From: Clostridium sp.
GTDB lineage: Bacteria; Bacillota_A; Clostridia; Lachnospirales; Lachnospiraceae
Length of the DNA: 5,588 bases
Direction: 5' to 3'
Assembly: GCA_023666975.1 (NCBI GenBank)
Contig: JAMPAW010000201.1
Location: 1-5,588 of the forward strand
Part shown: positions 1 through 5,585 of the stretch, piece by piece
Numbering within the stretch: the first letter of the stretch is position 1
How the letters are laid out: each line of letters begins with the position of its first letter
Notes under the pieces: model-generated
The model's input: only the letters and a program-made list of their open reading frames with translations
The model's database searches: none
What the model was told of the DNA's origin: nothing
Position numbers and translations under genes: made by a program

Positions 1-30
1 AGACAACATTTTTCGTTAAGAAATCAATAT

Positions 31-122
31 TTCACAAAAAAGTTATGCTATTTTTGACAAAATGTGTTAAGATTTTTTCACATTTATCTATTTTGCTTAT
101 ATTCTTACCATTTTTTTGTGAA
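31..122. repeat. Nested inverted repeats in AT-rich DNA upstream of rsuA
   Basis: An 11-bp perfect inverted repeat has arms TTCACAAAAAA (31-41) and TTTTTTGTGAA (112-122). With flanking bases the match is 15 of 16 (26-41 against 112-127). Inside it lies a second perfect 7-bp inverted repeat, AAATGTG (60-66) and CACATTT (79-85), with nearly the same centre. The motif TTCACA therefore occurs three times, at 31 and 77 on the plus strand and at 116 on the minus strand. The inner pair resembles a CRP/FNR-type half-site pair, but its 12-nt spacer is not the usual one. The outer arms are A/T runs, so chance is a real possibility. Function unknown; a regulator-binding region for rsuA or for a gene to the left is an inference. 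Confidence 0.4.
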
Positions 123-152
123 TTATTACTATTTCCCCGTCGCAGAAATTCC

Positions 153-163
153 TATACTATAAT
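153..163 (+). promoter_or_regulatory. Probable -10 region of the rsuA promoter
   Basis: A perfect TATAAT lies at 158-163 and overlaps a TATACT at 153-158. No good -35 hexamer sits 16-18 bp upstream, since that stretch is C-rich (atttccccgt). The promoter may be weak or activator-dependent. Transcription would start near 170, giving a leader of about 58 nt before rsuA. Confidence 0.5.
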
Positions 164-172
164 TTGCAGCGT

Positions 173-194
173 AAACCTTTTATATTGAAGGTTT
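173..194 (+). promoter_or_regulatory. Small hairpin in the rsuA leader
   Basis: AAACCTT (173-179) pairs perfectly with AAGGTTT (188-194) around an 8-nt loop. A T-rich stretch (ctttatctttt) follows. The shape is that of a weak intrinsic attenuator, but the stem has only two G-C pairs, so strong termination is unlikely. It lies between the probable transcription start and the AGGAGGAG ribosome binding site at 213-220. Confidence 0.3.
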
Positions 195-227
195 CTTTAT
201 CTTTTATCCGTCAGGAGGAGTATAACC

Positions 228-974
228 ATGGCTGTCATGCGCTTGGACAAATATCTTGCCGATGCCGGCATCGGCACCCGTTCCGAAATCAAAACATACA
301 TCAAAAAAGGGCTTGTAACCGTAAACGATATGCCATGCAAAAAACCGGACATCAAGGTTGACTCCGGTTCGGACTACGTCTCCTATCGGGGAGAACCGGT
401 TCTCCTTCCTGATTTTGAATATTACCTGCTCAATAAACCGGCCGGTTATGTCAGTGCTACCATGGACAATACTGCCCCCACCGTACTCACCCTGATTGAC
501 AGCAGGCGCAGGGACCTTTTTCCCGTCGGACGCCTCGACAAGGATACGGAGGGCCTTTTACTTATTACCAATGACGGGGAACTCGCCCACTATCTGCTTT
601 CCCCAAAGCACCATGTCGATAAAACTTACTATGCCGTTGTCGAGGGCATAGTCACACAGGCGGATATAGAAGCCTTTCAAAACGGTCTCAACATCGGTGA
701 CGATGACCTGGACACGGCCATGCCGGCTGCATTATCTGTCTTAAGAACCGATTCCGACAGAAATCTTTCCTATATAGAAGTAGTCGTCCATGAGGGAAAA
801 TACCACCAGGTCAAACGAATGTTCCACGCAGTAGACAAGCAGGTAATCTATTTAAAACGCATCGCCTTCGGCAGCTTATCCCTTCCCGATGCCCTTCCTC
901 TGGGGAAATACCGCCAGCTGACTGATGAAGAAATCAAACAGCTGTACCGAACCGGAGGGAAATCTGGATTTTAA
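228..974 (+). CDS. rsuA: 16S rRNA pseudouridine synthase, RsuA family
   Basis: This 248-residue cytosolic enzyme should convert one uridine of 16S rRNA to pseudouridine (U516, E. coli numbering) during 30S assembly. An N-terminal S4 RNA-binding domain (about residues 4-50, starting MRLDKYLADAG) is followed by the pseudouridine synthase domain (about 64-235). Visible motifs are LNKPAGYVS (68-76), the catalytic motif GRLDKDTEGLLL with the nucleophile Asp104, SPKHHVDKTYY (125-135), and HEGKYHQVKRMF (188-199). The HH-x-KTY motif fits RsuA better than the RluE/RluF relatives. Length is close to E. coli RsuA (about 231). The start at 228 is chosen because AGGAGGAG (213-220) lies 7 nt upstream. Met4 (237) matches the usual family start but would be 16 nt from it. 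The gene appears monocistronic, since a strong promoter follows before tyrA. No missing catalytic residue. The family call is very sure; the exact target uridine is inferred. Confidence 0.93.
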   Translation: MAVMRLDKYLADAGIGTRSEIKTYIKKGLVTVNDMPCKKPDIKVDSGSDYVSYRGEPVLLPDFEYYLLNKPAGYVSATMDNTAPTVLTLIDSRRRDLFPVGRLDKDTEGLLLITNDGELAHYLLSPKHHVDKTYYAVVEGIVTQADIEAFQNGLNIGDDDLDTAMPAALSVLRTDSDRNLSYIEVVVHEGKYHQVKRMFHAVDKQVIYLKRIAFGSLSLPDALPLGKYRQLTDEEIKQLYRTGGKSGF

Positions 975-999
975 CGAAATCAAAATTTACCCTCAGGCA

Positions 1000-1015
1000 C
1001 TTTAACAGGTTAAAG
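1000..1015. promoter_or_regulatory. 16-bp palindrome abutting the tyrA -35 box (candidate operator)
   Basis: CTTTAACAGGTTAAAG is a perfect inverted repeat (7-bp arms, 2-bp centre) ending 2 bp before the -35 hexamer at 1018. Similar TTAAC/GTTAA elements recur at 1055-1060 (GTTAAC) and 1090-1096 (TTTAACT). It lacks GC content and a T-tract, so it is not a credible terminator for rsuA. Its position suits a transcription factor site; the factor is unknown. Confidence 0.45.
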
Positions 1016-1017
1016 CA

Positions 1018-1046
1018 TTGACACATTTCCAATATCATATTATGAT
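1018..1046 (+). promoter_or_regulatory. Sigma-A promoter of tyrA-aroA
   Basis: The -35 is TTGACA (1018-1023, perfect) and the -10 is TATGAT (1041-1046, 5 of 6), with an optimal 17-bp spacer. Expected start of transcription is about 1052-1054, leaving a leader of about 130 nt before tyrA. This is the strongest promoter in the window by consensus match. Confidence 0.85.
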
Positions 1047-1104
1047 GTATACCAGTTAACCTTAGTATTTGCCGAAGGCAAATGCTTAGTTTAACTGCAT
1101 ATAC
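1047..1104 (+). promoter_or_regulatory. Long imperfect hairpin at the start of the tyrA leader
   Basis: A near-continuous stem folds this segment. GTATA (1047-1051) pairs with TATAC (1100-1104), CAGTTAA (1053-1059) with TTAACTG (1091-1097), CT (1061-1062) with AG (1088-1089), AGT (1064-1066) with GCT (1084-1086, one G-U), and ATTTGCC (1067-1073) with GGCAAAT (1077-1083), closing on a GAA loop. Bulges are confined to three small mismatched sites. No U-tract follows, so it is not an intrinsic terminator. It begins about where the transcript should begin, so it could protect or regulate the mRNA 5' end. The alternative is a small palindromic repeat element inserted in the intergenic region. No T-box signature is visible. 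Confidence 0.6.
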
Positions 1105-1113
1105 CGTGGTGAA

Positions 1114-1173
1114 ATGTTGGATTCGGCAATCAATTTCGTTCGCGAGTATAACTGTTTACAAATCAGACAGTAA
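1114..1173 (+). CDS. Candidate 19-codon upstream ORF (leader peptide) before tyrA
   Basis: An ATG at 1114 opens a reading frame for MLDSAINFVREYNCLQIRQ, stopping at TAA 1171-1173. The stop is next to the tyrA ribosome binding site GGGAG (1175-1179) and 12 nt before the tyrA start. It is in frame with tyrA but separated by that stop. Upstream is only a weak Shine-Dalgarno-like GGTG (1108-1111). The peptide holds single Phe and Tyr codons, not the run expected of a classical attenuator. A coupling or sensing role is inferred from position; it may be a chance ORF. Confidence 0.25.
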   Translation: MLDSAINFVREYNCLQIRQ

Positions 1174-1185
1174 TGGGAGAAAAAA

Positions 1186-2286
1186 ATGGACAGACAACAT
1201 TTATGTATTGGATTTATCGGACTTGGCCTGATTGGTGGTTCCATCGCCAAATCCATACACAATATATTTCCGGACTCAGACATTCTCGGCTTTGACGTTG
1301 ACCAGAATGCCCTTACTCTTGCTCTGGAAGAACAGACCATAACCAAAAGCGTAACCGCTATCGAGGCAATGTGCGATTGTGATTACATTTTCTTGTGTGC
1401 ACCCGTACACTACAATATTGCCTATCTTCCTATATTAAAGCGGATTATCAAAAAGTCCTGCATTCTCACCGATGTGGGCAGCGTAAAAAGCGACATCTGT
1501 AAAGCGATTCACGACAACCAGCTTGATGACTTTTTTATCGGTGGCCACCCGATGGTCGGTTCCGAGCGCAGTGGCTACGAGGCGGCAAATGACCGTTTGA
1601 TTGAAAATGCCTACTACTTTGTCACGCCATCTGCTTCCGTGGAAAAAACAAAAATAGAAAATTTCCGTACCTTTTTGGAGGACTTGGGTGCTATTCCCAT
1701 CATTTACAGTCCTGCACAGCACGATGAGCTGACAGCCTACATCAGCCATATTCCCCATGTCATTGCCTCCTCGCTGGTGAATCTGGCGGCAGCGAAAGAG
1801 GACGATAACGGAATGCTGCGGCAGCTGGCCGCCGGAGGCTTTAAGGACATTACACGGATTGCCTCTTCAAACCCGGTTGTCTGGGAACATATACTGCTCA
1901 GCAATCCGGATAACATCGTTACCGGACTCAAAAAATTTATCGCCGAGCTAGAGGAAATCATTCATCACATCGAAACGGAAAATGCACGGGAAATATATGC
2001 CTTTTTTGACTCTGCCAAAGATTACCGCAACTCGGTTCCCGATCATGCTACGGGAGTAATCCGCATGAACTACGAGGTCTATGTCGACATCCCCGATGAA
2101 CCCAATGCACTGGCAAAAGCGATTTCCTGTATCGGAGAAGCAGGCATTAACCTGAAAAACCTCGGAATTACCCATAACCGTGAAGATAATGAAGGCGTGC
2201 TGCGCCTATCGTTCTATGACAATGAAAGTGCGGTCAAAGCAGCTGCCCTGCTTAACGGGGAGGGTTACCGGATATATGAACGCTGA
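1186..2286 (+). CDS. tyrA: Prephenate dehydrogenase with C-terminal ACT domain
   Basis: TyrA oxidatively decarboxylates prephenate to 4-hydroxyphenylpyruvate, the committed step to tyrosine, in the cytosol. The 366 residues begin with a Rossmann fold: GLGLIGGS carries the GxGxxG motif at Gly12-Gly17, and Asp37 ends the second strand, which favours NAD over NADP. DVGSVKSDI (96-104) and GGHPMVGSERSG (119-130) follow, with His121 matching the family's catalytic histidine. The helical dimerisation domain has SHIPH (187-191) and GFKDITRIASSNP, whose Arg224 is a likely substrate contact. Residues about 294-366 form an ACT domain, which in relatives senses tyrosine or another aromatic amino acid. 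No chorismate mutase domain is fused. The start is supported by GGGAG (1175-1179), 6 nt upstream. It is the first gene of a two-gene operon; its stop is 23 nt before aroA. The function is secure; the ACT ligand is inferred. Confidence 0.95.
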   Translation: MDRQHLCIGFIGLGLIGGSIAKSIHNIFPDSDILGFDVDQNALTLALEEQTITKSVTAIEAMCDCDYIFLCAPVHYNIAYLPILKRIIKKSCILTDVGSVKSDICKAIHDNQLDDFFIGGHPMVGSERSGYEAANDRLIENAYYFVTPSASVEKTKIENFRTFLEDLGAIPIIYSPAQHDELTAYISHIPHVIASSLVNLAAAKEDDNGMLRQLAAGGFKDITRIASSNPVVWEHILLSNPDNIVTGLKKFIAELEEIIHHIETENAREIYAFFDSAKDYRNSVPDHATGVIRMNYEVYVDIPDEPNALAKAISCIGEAGINLKNLGITHNREDNEGVLRLSFYDNESAVKAAALLNGEGYRIYER

Positions 2287-2309
2287 AAAGAACTTAGAGG
2301 AGAATAAAC

Positions 2310-3593
2310 ATGATTATACCACATTTCAAAAATTTACACGGTGAAATCACTGTACCGGGAGATAAATCCATATCGCACAGAAGCATAATGCTCGGTTCAC
2401 TGGCCAAAGGAACTACGGAGGTAACCGGTTTTTTGCAGGGTGCCGACTGCCTGTCCTCCATATCCTGCTTTGAGAAAATGGGTATCGCCATTGAGAACAA
2501 CCGGGAAACCAATACGGTATTTATCCATGGAAAAGGCCTGCACGGACTATCAATGCCTGAACAGATTCTTGATGTGGGGAACAGCGGTACTACCACTAGA
2601 CTGATGTCCGGTATACTGTCTGCACAGCCGTTCACCTCGACAATTGACGGTGATGCTTCCATCCGCAAACGGCCAATGGGACGAATCATGACCCCGTTAG
2701 GACAAATGGGGGCCAAATTTGAATGTCTCGCCACAGACAAGTGCGCCCCATTTAAAATATCCGGAGGACAGCTCCACGGCATTGATTATTCTTCCCCGGT
2801 CGCTTCGGCTCAGGTGAAATCGGCCATACTGCTGGCAGGGTTATACGCCGACGGAAAAACCAGTGTAACCGAGCCTTTTCTATCACGTAACCATACCGAG
2901 CTGATGTTAGAATCCTTTGGTGTAGACATAGCAAGAGAAAACACTACGGTAACTGTATCTCCTGCAGCAGAACTGACCGCTCAGAAAATTGAAGTTCCCG
3001 GTGACATTTCGTCTGCCGCATATTTCATTGCCGCCGGACTGCTCACCCCTAACTCCGAGCTGACAGTCAAAAATGTCGGAATCAATCCTACACGAGACGG
3101 AATCCTCACCGTATGCCGCAATATGGGAGCCAAAATTACACTCTCCAACATACGCCATAATGCAGCTGAACCAGTAGCAGATATCACCGTATGTTCCAGT
3201 GCGTTGAACGGCTGCACCATACAGGGTGACATCATTCCAAAACTCATTGATGAAATTCCTGTTATTGCTGTTATGGCGGCTTTCGCAAACGGCACTACAG
3301 TCATCAGGGACGCACAGGAATTAAAGGTAAAAGAATCTAACCGCATTGATGTTGTGGTCAATCACCTAACCGCCATGGGAGCCGATATCCAGGGCACAGA
3401 CGACGGTATGATTATCCATGGCGGCAGGCCGCTTCACCGTGCAGTTATTGATTCCATGCTCGACCATCGCATTGCCATGAGTTTTTCTATTGCCGGCAGT
3501 CTGGCCGAAGGAGATACAGAGATTATCGGTGCAGAAACCGTAGAAATTTCATATCCGAGCTTTTACTCAGATTTCCAAAATCTTGCCCGATAG
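2310..3593 (+). CDS. aroA: 3-phosphoshikimate 1-carboxyvinyltransferase (EPSP synthase), class II-like
   Basis: AroA joins shikimate-3-phosphate and phosphoenolpyruvate to make EPSP, the penultimate step to chorismate. The 427 residues are full length. Visible motifs are PGDKSISHR (16-24; Lys19 and Arg24 bind substrate), GNSGTTTR (90-97), RKRPMGR (119-125), SAQVKSA (166-172), SRNHTE (192-197), PGDISSAAYF (230-239), LIDEIPV with the catalytic Asp314-Glu315 pair, ELKVKESNR (337-345) and DHRIAM (385-390). SAQVK, RNHTE and LKVKESNR resemble the class II enzymes (Agrobacterium CP4 type) more than the E. coli class. The position equal to E. coli Pro101 is Leu98, while the E. coli Gly96 equivalent is retained as Gly93. 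The start is fixed by AGAGGAG (2296-2302), 7 nt before the ATG. It is co-transcribed with tyrA and followed by a hairpin terminator. Confidence 0.96.
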   Translation: MIIPHFKNLHGEITVPGDKSISHRSIMLGSLAKGTTEVTGFLQGADCLSSISCFEKMGIAIENNRETNTVFIHGKGLHGLSMPEQILDVGNSGTTTRLMSGILSAQPFTSTIDGDASIRKRPMGRIMTPLGQMGAKFECLATDKCAPFKISGGQLHGIDYSSPVASAQVKSAILLAGLYADGKTSVTEPFLSRNHTELMLESFGVDIARENTTVTVSPAAELTAQKIEVPGDISSAAYFIAAGLLTPNSELTVKNVGINPTRDGILTVCRNMGAKITLSNIRHNAAEPVADITVCSSALNGCTIQGDIIPKLIDEIPVIAVMAAFANGTTVIRDAQELKVKESNRIDVVVNHLTAMGADIQGTDDGMIIHGGRPLHRAVIDSMLDHRIAMSFSIAGSLAEGDTEIIGAETVEISYPSFYSDFQNLAR

Positions 3594-3646
3594 AGAATAT
3601 GAGTTTATGCTCGCTTTACTATTTGTCAATATTTTTAGTCTAATAT

Positions 3647-3693
3647 AGAAAAGGCTAAAGAATTATCTTGTTCTGAATTCTTTAGCCTTTTCT
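3647..3693. terminator. Bidirectional intrinsic terminator between aroA and the EAL gene
   Basis: AGAAAAGGCTAAAGAATT (3647-3664) and its exact reverse complement (3676-3693) form a perfect 18-bp stem with an 11-nt loop. The 3' arm holds TTTTCT and is followed by cattttg on the plus strand. On the minus strand the equivalent TTTTCT is followed by atattag. It lies between converging genes, 53 nt after the aroA stop and 25 nt beyond the stop of the minus-strand gene, so it should serve both. The stem is unusually AT-rich, with its GC core limited to GGC/GCC. Confidence 0.85.
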
Positions 3694-3718
3694 CATTTTG
3701 AAAGATTCTAAACGCACT

Positions 3719-5380
3719 CTATTGCTCTTCGTCTAACCTCGCATTAAACTCCTCAACGGTCATCGGCTTCGCATAGTAAAAGCCCTGCGCCGTATCACAG
3801 CCACATTCGCACAAAAACTCTGCCTGCTCCTTTGTTTCCACACCTTCTGCCACCAAATCCAGACCGATTGACCGGGTCATCTGTATCGTGTGCTTTACAA
3901 TGGTCTGTCCACGGTCTGAACCGATAAAATCCTGTAAAAATCCACGGTCAATTTTTATGACATCAAACTGCGTATCCTTTAATGTATTCAGCGAGGAATA
4001 TCCTGATCCAAAATCGTCCATCAGCAGAACAAAGCCATTCTCCTTCAGCGTGGCAATTCCAGAAATGGTATCCGTATCCTCTACCGTTTCGGTCAGTTCG
4101 ATTTCCAGACACCGCTTTGGTATGTTGTACCGCTCCACCAGATTATTGAGAATCGTGATAAAGGTACCGCTCTTCAAATGCCGTCTGGACACGTTTACCG
4201 ACACTGGAAGAGGCTCTAATCCCTTATCTATCCAGCTCCGAATTACCTTGCAGGCTTCCTCCCAGATATAGGCATCCATCTTGGTCACAAAACCGTTTTT
4301 CTCAAAGAGCGGAATAAACTCCATCGGCGATATCATTCCCCGCTCCGGCTGTATCCAGCGCACCAGCGCCTCCGCACCAACCATGCGGTTTTGTTGAATG
4401 CTGTACTTCGGCTGTAAGAACATGACAAATTCATGGTTTGCCAGTGCTTTTTCCATATGATCCTCCACAAATTTCCCATTCAGGATAGAGCTTCCCATCC
4501 CTTCCTCAAAAAATTCAATATATTTTAATGCATTATCCTTGATACTCTGTCTCGCCAGTGCTGCCCGGTCGCCAAATTTGCGCAGCCGCTCATTGACATC
4601 TTCCACCATTGCCACGCCAAACACCAGCCGGTAAGTAATATCTTTATAACCCAACAGATTACGATTGATCACCTCAATAAAATCAATAATATCCTGCTTC
4701 GTCCCATAGGCAGTCAGAATCATAAAAACATCTGCCGTCAGGCGGGCATAAAGCTGATTCTCATTACAGATAATCTTCAACGACTCCAGAAAATAGTTTA
4801 ACAGCTCGTCGCCAAATGCCTCACCATATAATTCATTGATAGCCTTAAATTTGGCGACATCAAACTGGATTAAGGCATATTGGCCTTCCGGATCCTTTTT
4901 GATGATTTCATTTGCCACACTGATAAACATTGCCGGAGAACGGTCATTTGTCATATTCTGCGCAAGCTGCAGGCGGTAAATCTCCTCCGCATCCAGCGCA
5001 CAGACGACCACATTCATGCCGACAATTGCCTCTGTCTCATCTTTTCTTAAGAAACATTCTATCTTATGATAGCTGTAAATCTTCCCGTCTGCGCACATAT
5101 GTACGGAAACATTGATCCGCTCCTCTTTCACCGGCACAAAATCTTTGCTTCCCTTCATTCCCGATTCAATCTTACGCCAAAAAACATGGTAGGCCGCTTT
5201 GTCTTCCTCCTGCACATACTCTGACAATCCCTCCAGCGCATTTGCTATACTCTCTTTGCCTGCAAAAAACATAGAGTTCCCATTTATAATCTTCCAGCCG
5301 TGATGTATATCCCAATACATAACCAATACGTTATTCATTGACATAATCACATCCATCATATCCCTGTTTGAAAATGCCAT
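3719..5380 (-). CDS. PAS-like / degenerate GGDEF / EAL protein, predicted c-di-GMP phosphodiesterase
   Basis: This 553-residue protein has no evident signal peptide or membrane segment, so it is probably cytosolic. Residues about 10-130 look like a PAS-type sensor fold. Residues about 165-290 are a GGDEF domain that has lost its signature: the five positions read TADVF (215-219), and the metal-binding DxD loop reads DVAKFK (174-179) with Ala176 for the second Asp. Diguanylate cyclase activity is therefore unlikely. The EAL domain (about 305-545) keeps the expected catalytic set: EALVRW (Glu337), Asn396 in VNVS, Glu428 and Glu431 in ELTET, DDFGSGYSSL (Asp455, Asp456), Lys476 in KID, Glu512 in AEGVET and Gln532 in QGFYY. 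It should hydrolyse c-di-GMP to pGpG, with the GGDEF remnant perhaps serving as a GTP-sensing or dimerisation module. The start is supported by AGGAGGAGT (minus strand, 5394-5386), 5 nt away. It is a single gene with its own promoter. The PAS call is moderate; EAL is very sure. Confidence 0.92.
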   Translation of the reverse strand: MAFSNRDMMDVIMSMNNVLVMYWDIHHGWKIINGNSMFFAGKESIANALEGLSEYVQEEDKAAYHVFWRKIESGMKGSKDFVPVKEERINVSVHMCADGKIYSYHKIECFLRKDETEAIVGMNVVVCALDAEEIYRLQLAQNMTNDRSPAMFISVANEIIKKDPEGQYALIQFDVAKFKAINELYGEAFGDELLNYFLESLKIICNENQLYARLTADVFMILTAYGTKQDIIDFIEVINRNLLGYKDITYRLVFGVAMVEDVNERLRKFGDRAALARQSIKDNALKYIEFFEEGMGSSILNGKFVEDHMEKALANHEFVMFLQPKYSIQQNRMVGAEALVRWIQPERGMISPMEFIPLFEKNGFVTKMDAYIWEEACKVIRSWIDKGLEPLPVSVNVSRRHLKSGTFITILNNLVERYNIPKRCLEIELTETVEDTDTISGIATLKENGFVLLMDDFGSGYSSLNTLKDTQFDVIKIDRGFLQDFIGSDRGQTIVKHTIQMTRSIGLDLVAEGVETKEQAEFLCECGCDTAQGFYYAKPMTVEEFNARLDEEQ

Positions 5381-5394
5381 AGCCGACTCCTCCT

Positions 5395-5405
5395 ACTTGA
5401 CAAGT
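5395..5405. promoter_or_regulatory. 11-bp palindrome just upstream of the EAL gene ribosome binding site
   Basis: ACTTGACAAGT is a perfect odd palindrome (5-bp arms around one base), immediately upstream of the minus-strand ribosome binding site and downstream of the predicted transcription start. A 1-nt loop cannot fold as an RNA hairpin, so if functional it would be a DNA operator. It is short enough to occur by chance. Confidence 0.25.
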
Positions 5406-5434
5406 GAAAACCATCCGAAATGCTAATCAACTAT

Positions 5435-5463
5435 ATCTTAACAAATTTTCCTGTCCTTGTCAT
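5435..5463 (-). promoter_or_regulatory. Promoter of the PAS-GGDEF-EAL gene
   Basis: Read on the minus strand, ATGACA (5463-5458, 5 of 6 to the -35 consensus) is followed after 17 bp by TAAGAT (5440-5435, 4 of 6 to the -10). The -10 is preceded by TGT, giving an extended -10. Transcription would start near 5428, about 48 nt before the start codon. Confidence 0.6.
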
Positions 5464-5515
5464 TAAGAAAGTAATTTTTTATCAGCCATAGAATTTTCTT
5501 CTGGCAAATTAAAAA

Positions 5516-5545
5516 TTGTAGAATACTGCCAAAATATGCTATACT
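5516..5545 (+). promoter_or_regulatory. Promoter for a rightward gene beyond the window
   Basis: TATACT (5540-5545, 5 of 6) is preceded by TGC, forming an extended -10 element. A weak -35, TTGTAG (5516-5521), lies 18 bp upstream. Transcription would start at about 5551-5553. It is divergent from the EAL gene promoter, with about 52 bp between the two -35 boxes. Confidence 0.6.
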
Positions 5546-5551
5546 GTTTTT

Positions 5552-5585
5552 GTTGTCCCACCGATACCTGGCAACGGGAGGAGGT
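5552..5585 (+). promoter_or_regulatory. Folded short leader and strong ribosome binding site of the next gene
   Basis: The transcript from the promoter at 5516-5545 would begin with GTTGTC (5552-5557), which pairs with GGCAAC (5570-5575; six pairs, one G-U). An alternative fold pairs TCCC (5556-5559) with GGGA (5576-5579) and would cover the start of the Shine-Dalgarno sequence GGGAGGAGGTG (5576-5586). The start codon must lie just past the right edge. The compact size and RBS overlap are like ribosomal protein autoregulatory leaders (the L13/S9 type is one possibility), but I cannot verify that without the downstream gene. Confidence 0.4.

Noticed and set aside
60..85. CRP-like site AAATGTG...CACATTT
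   Set aside because: The spacer between the half-sites is 12 nt instead of 8, and CRP itself is not expected in this kind of organism; kept only as an inverted repeat.
54..89. Plus-strand promoter using TTGACA at 54-59
   Set aside because: No acceptable -10 lies 16-18 bp downstream (TTCACA region), so a perfect -35 alone was not called.
164..361. Plus-strand 65-codon ORF overlapping the rsuA start in another frame
   Set aside because: Its composition is that of an out-of-frame reading of rsuA, and the AGGAGGAG site fits rsuA and not this start.
1047..1185. T-box riboswitch upstream of tyrA
   Set aside because: The conserved T-box sequence (AGGGTGGNACCGCG type) and its antiterminator/terminator pair are absent, and the leader is too short.
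1086..1346. Minus-strand ORF of 86 codons overlapping the tyrA leader and start
   Set aside because: It is antisense to the Rossmann motif of tyrA, has no recognisable protein features, and I see no ribosome binding site; it is a shadow of the real gene.
3623..3649. Promoter downstream of aroA (TTGTCA with TATAGA)
   Set aside because: The spacer is only 15 bp and the transcript would run straight into the hairpin terminator.
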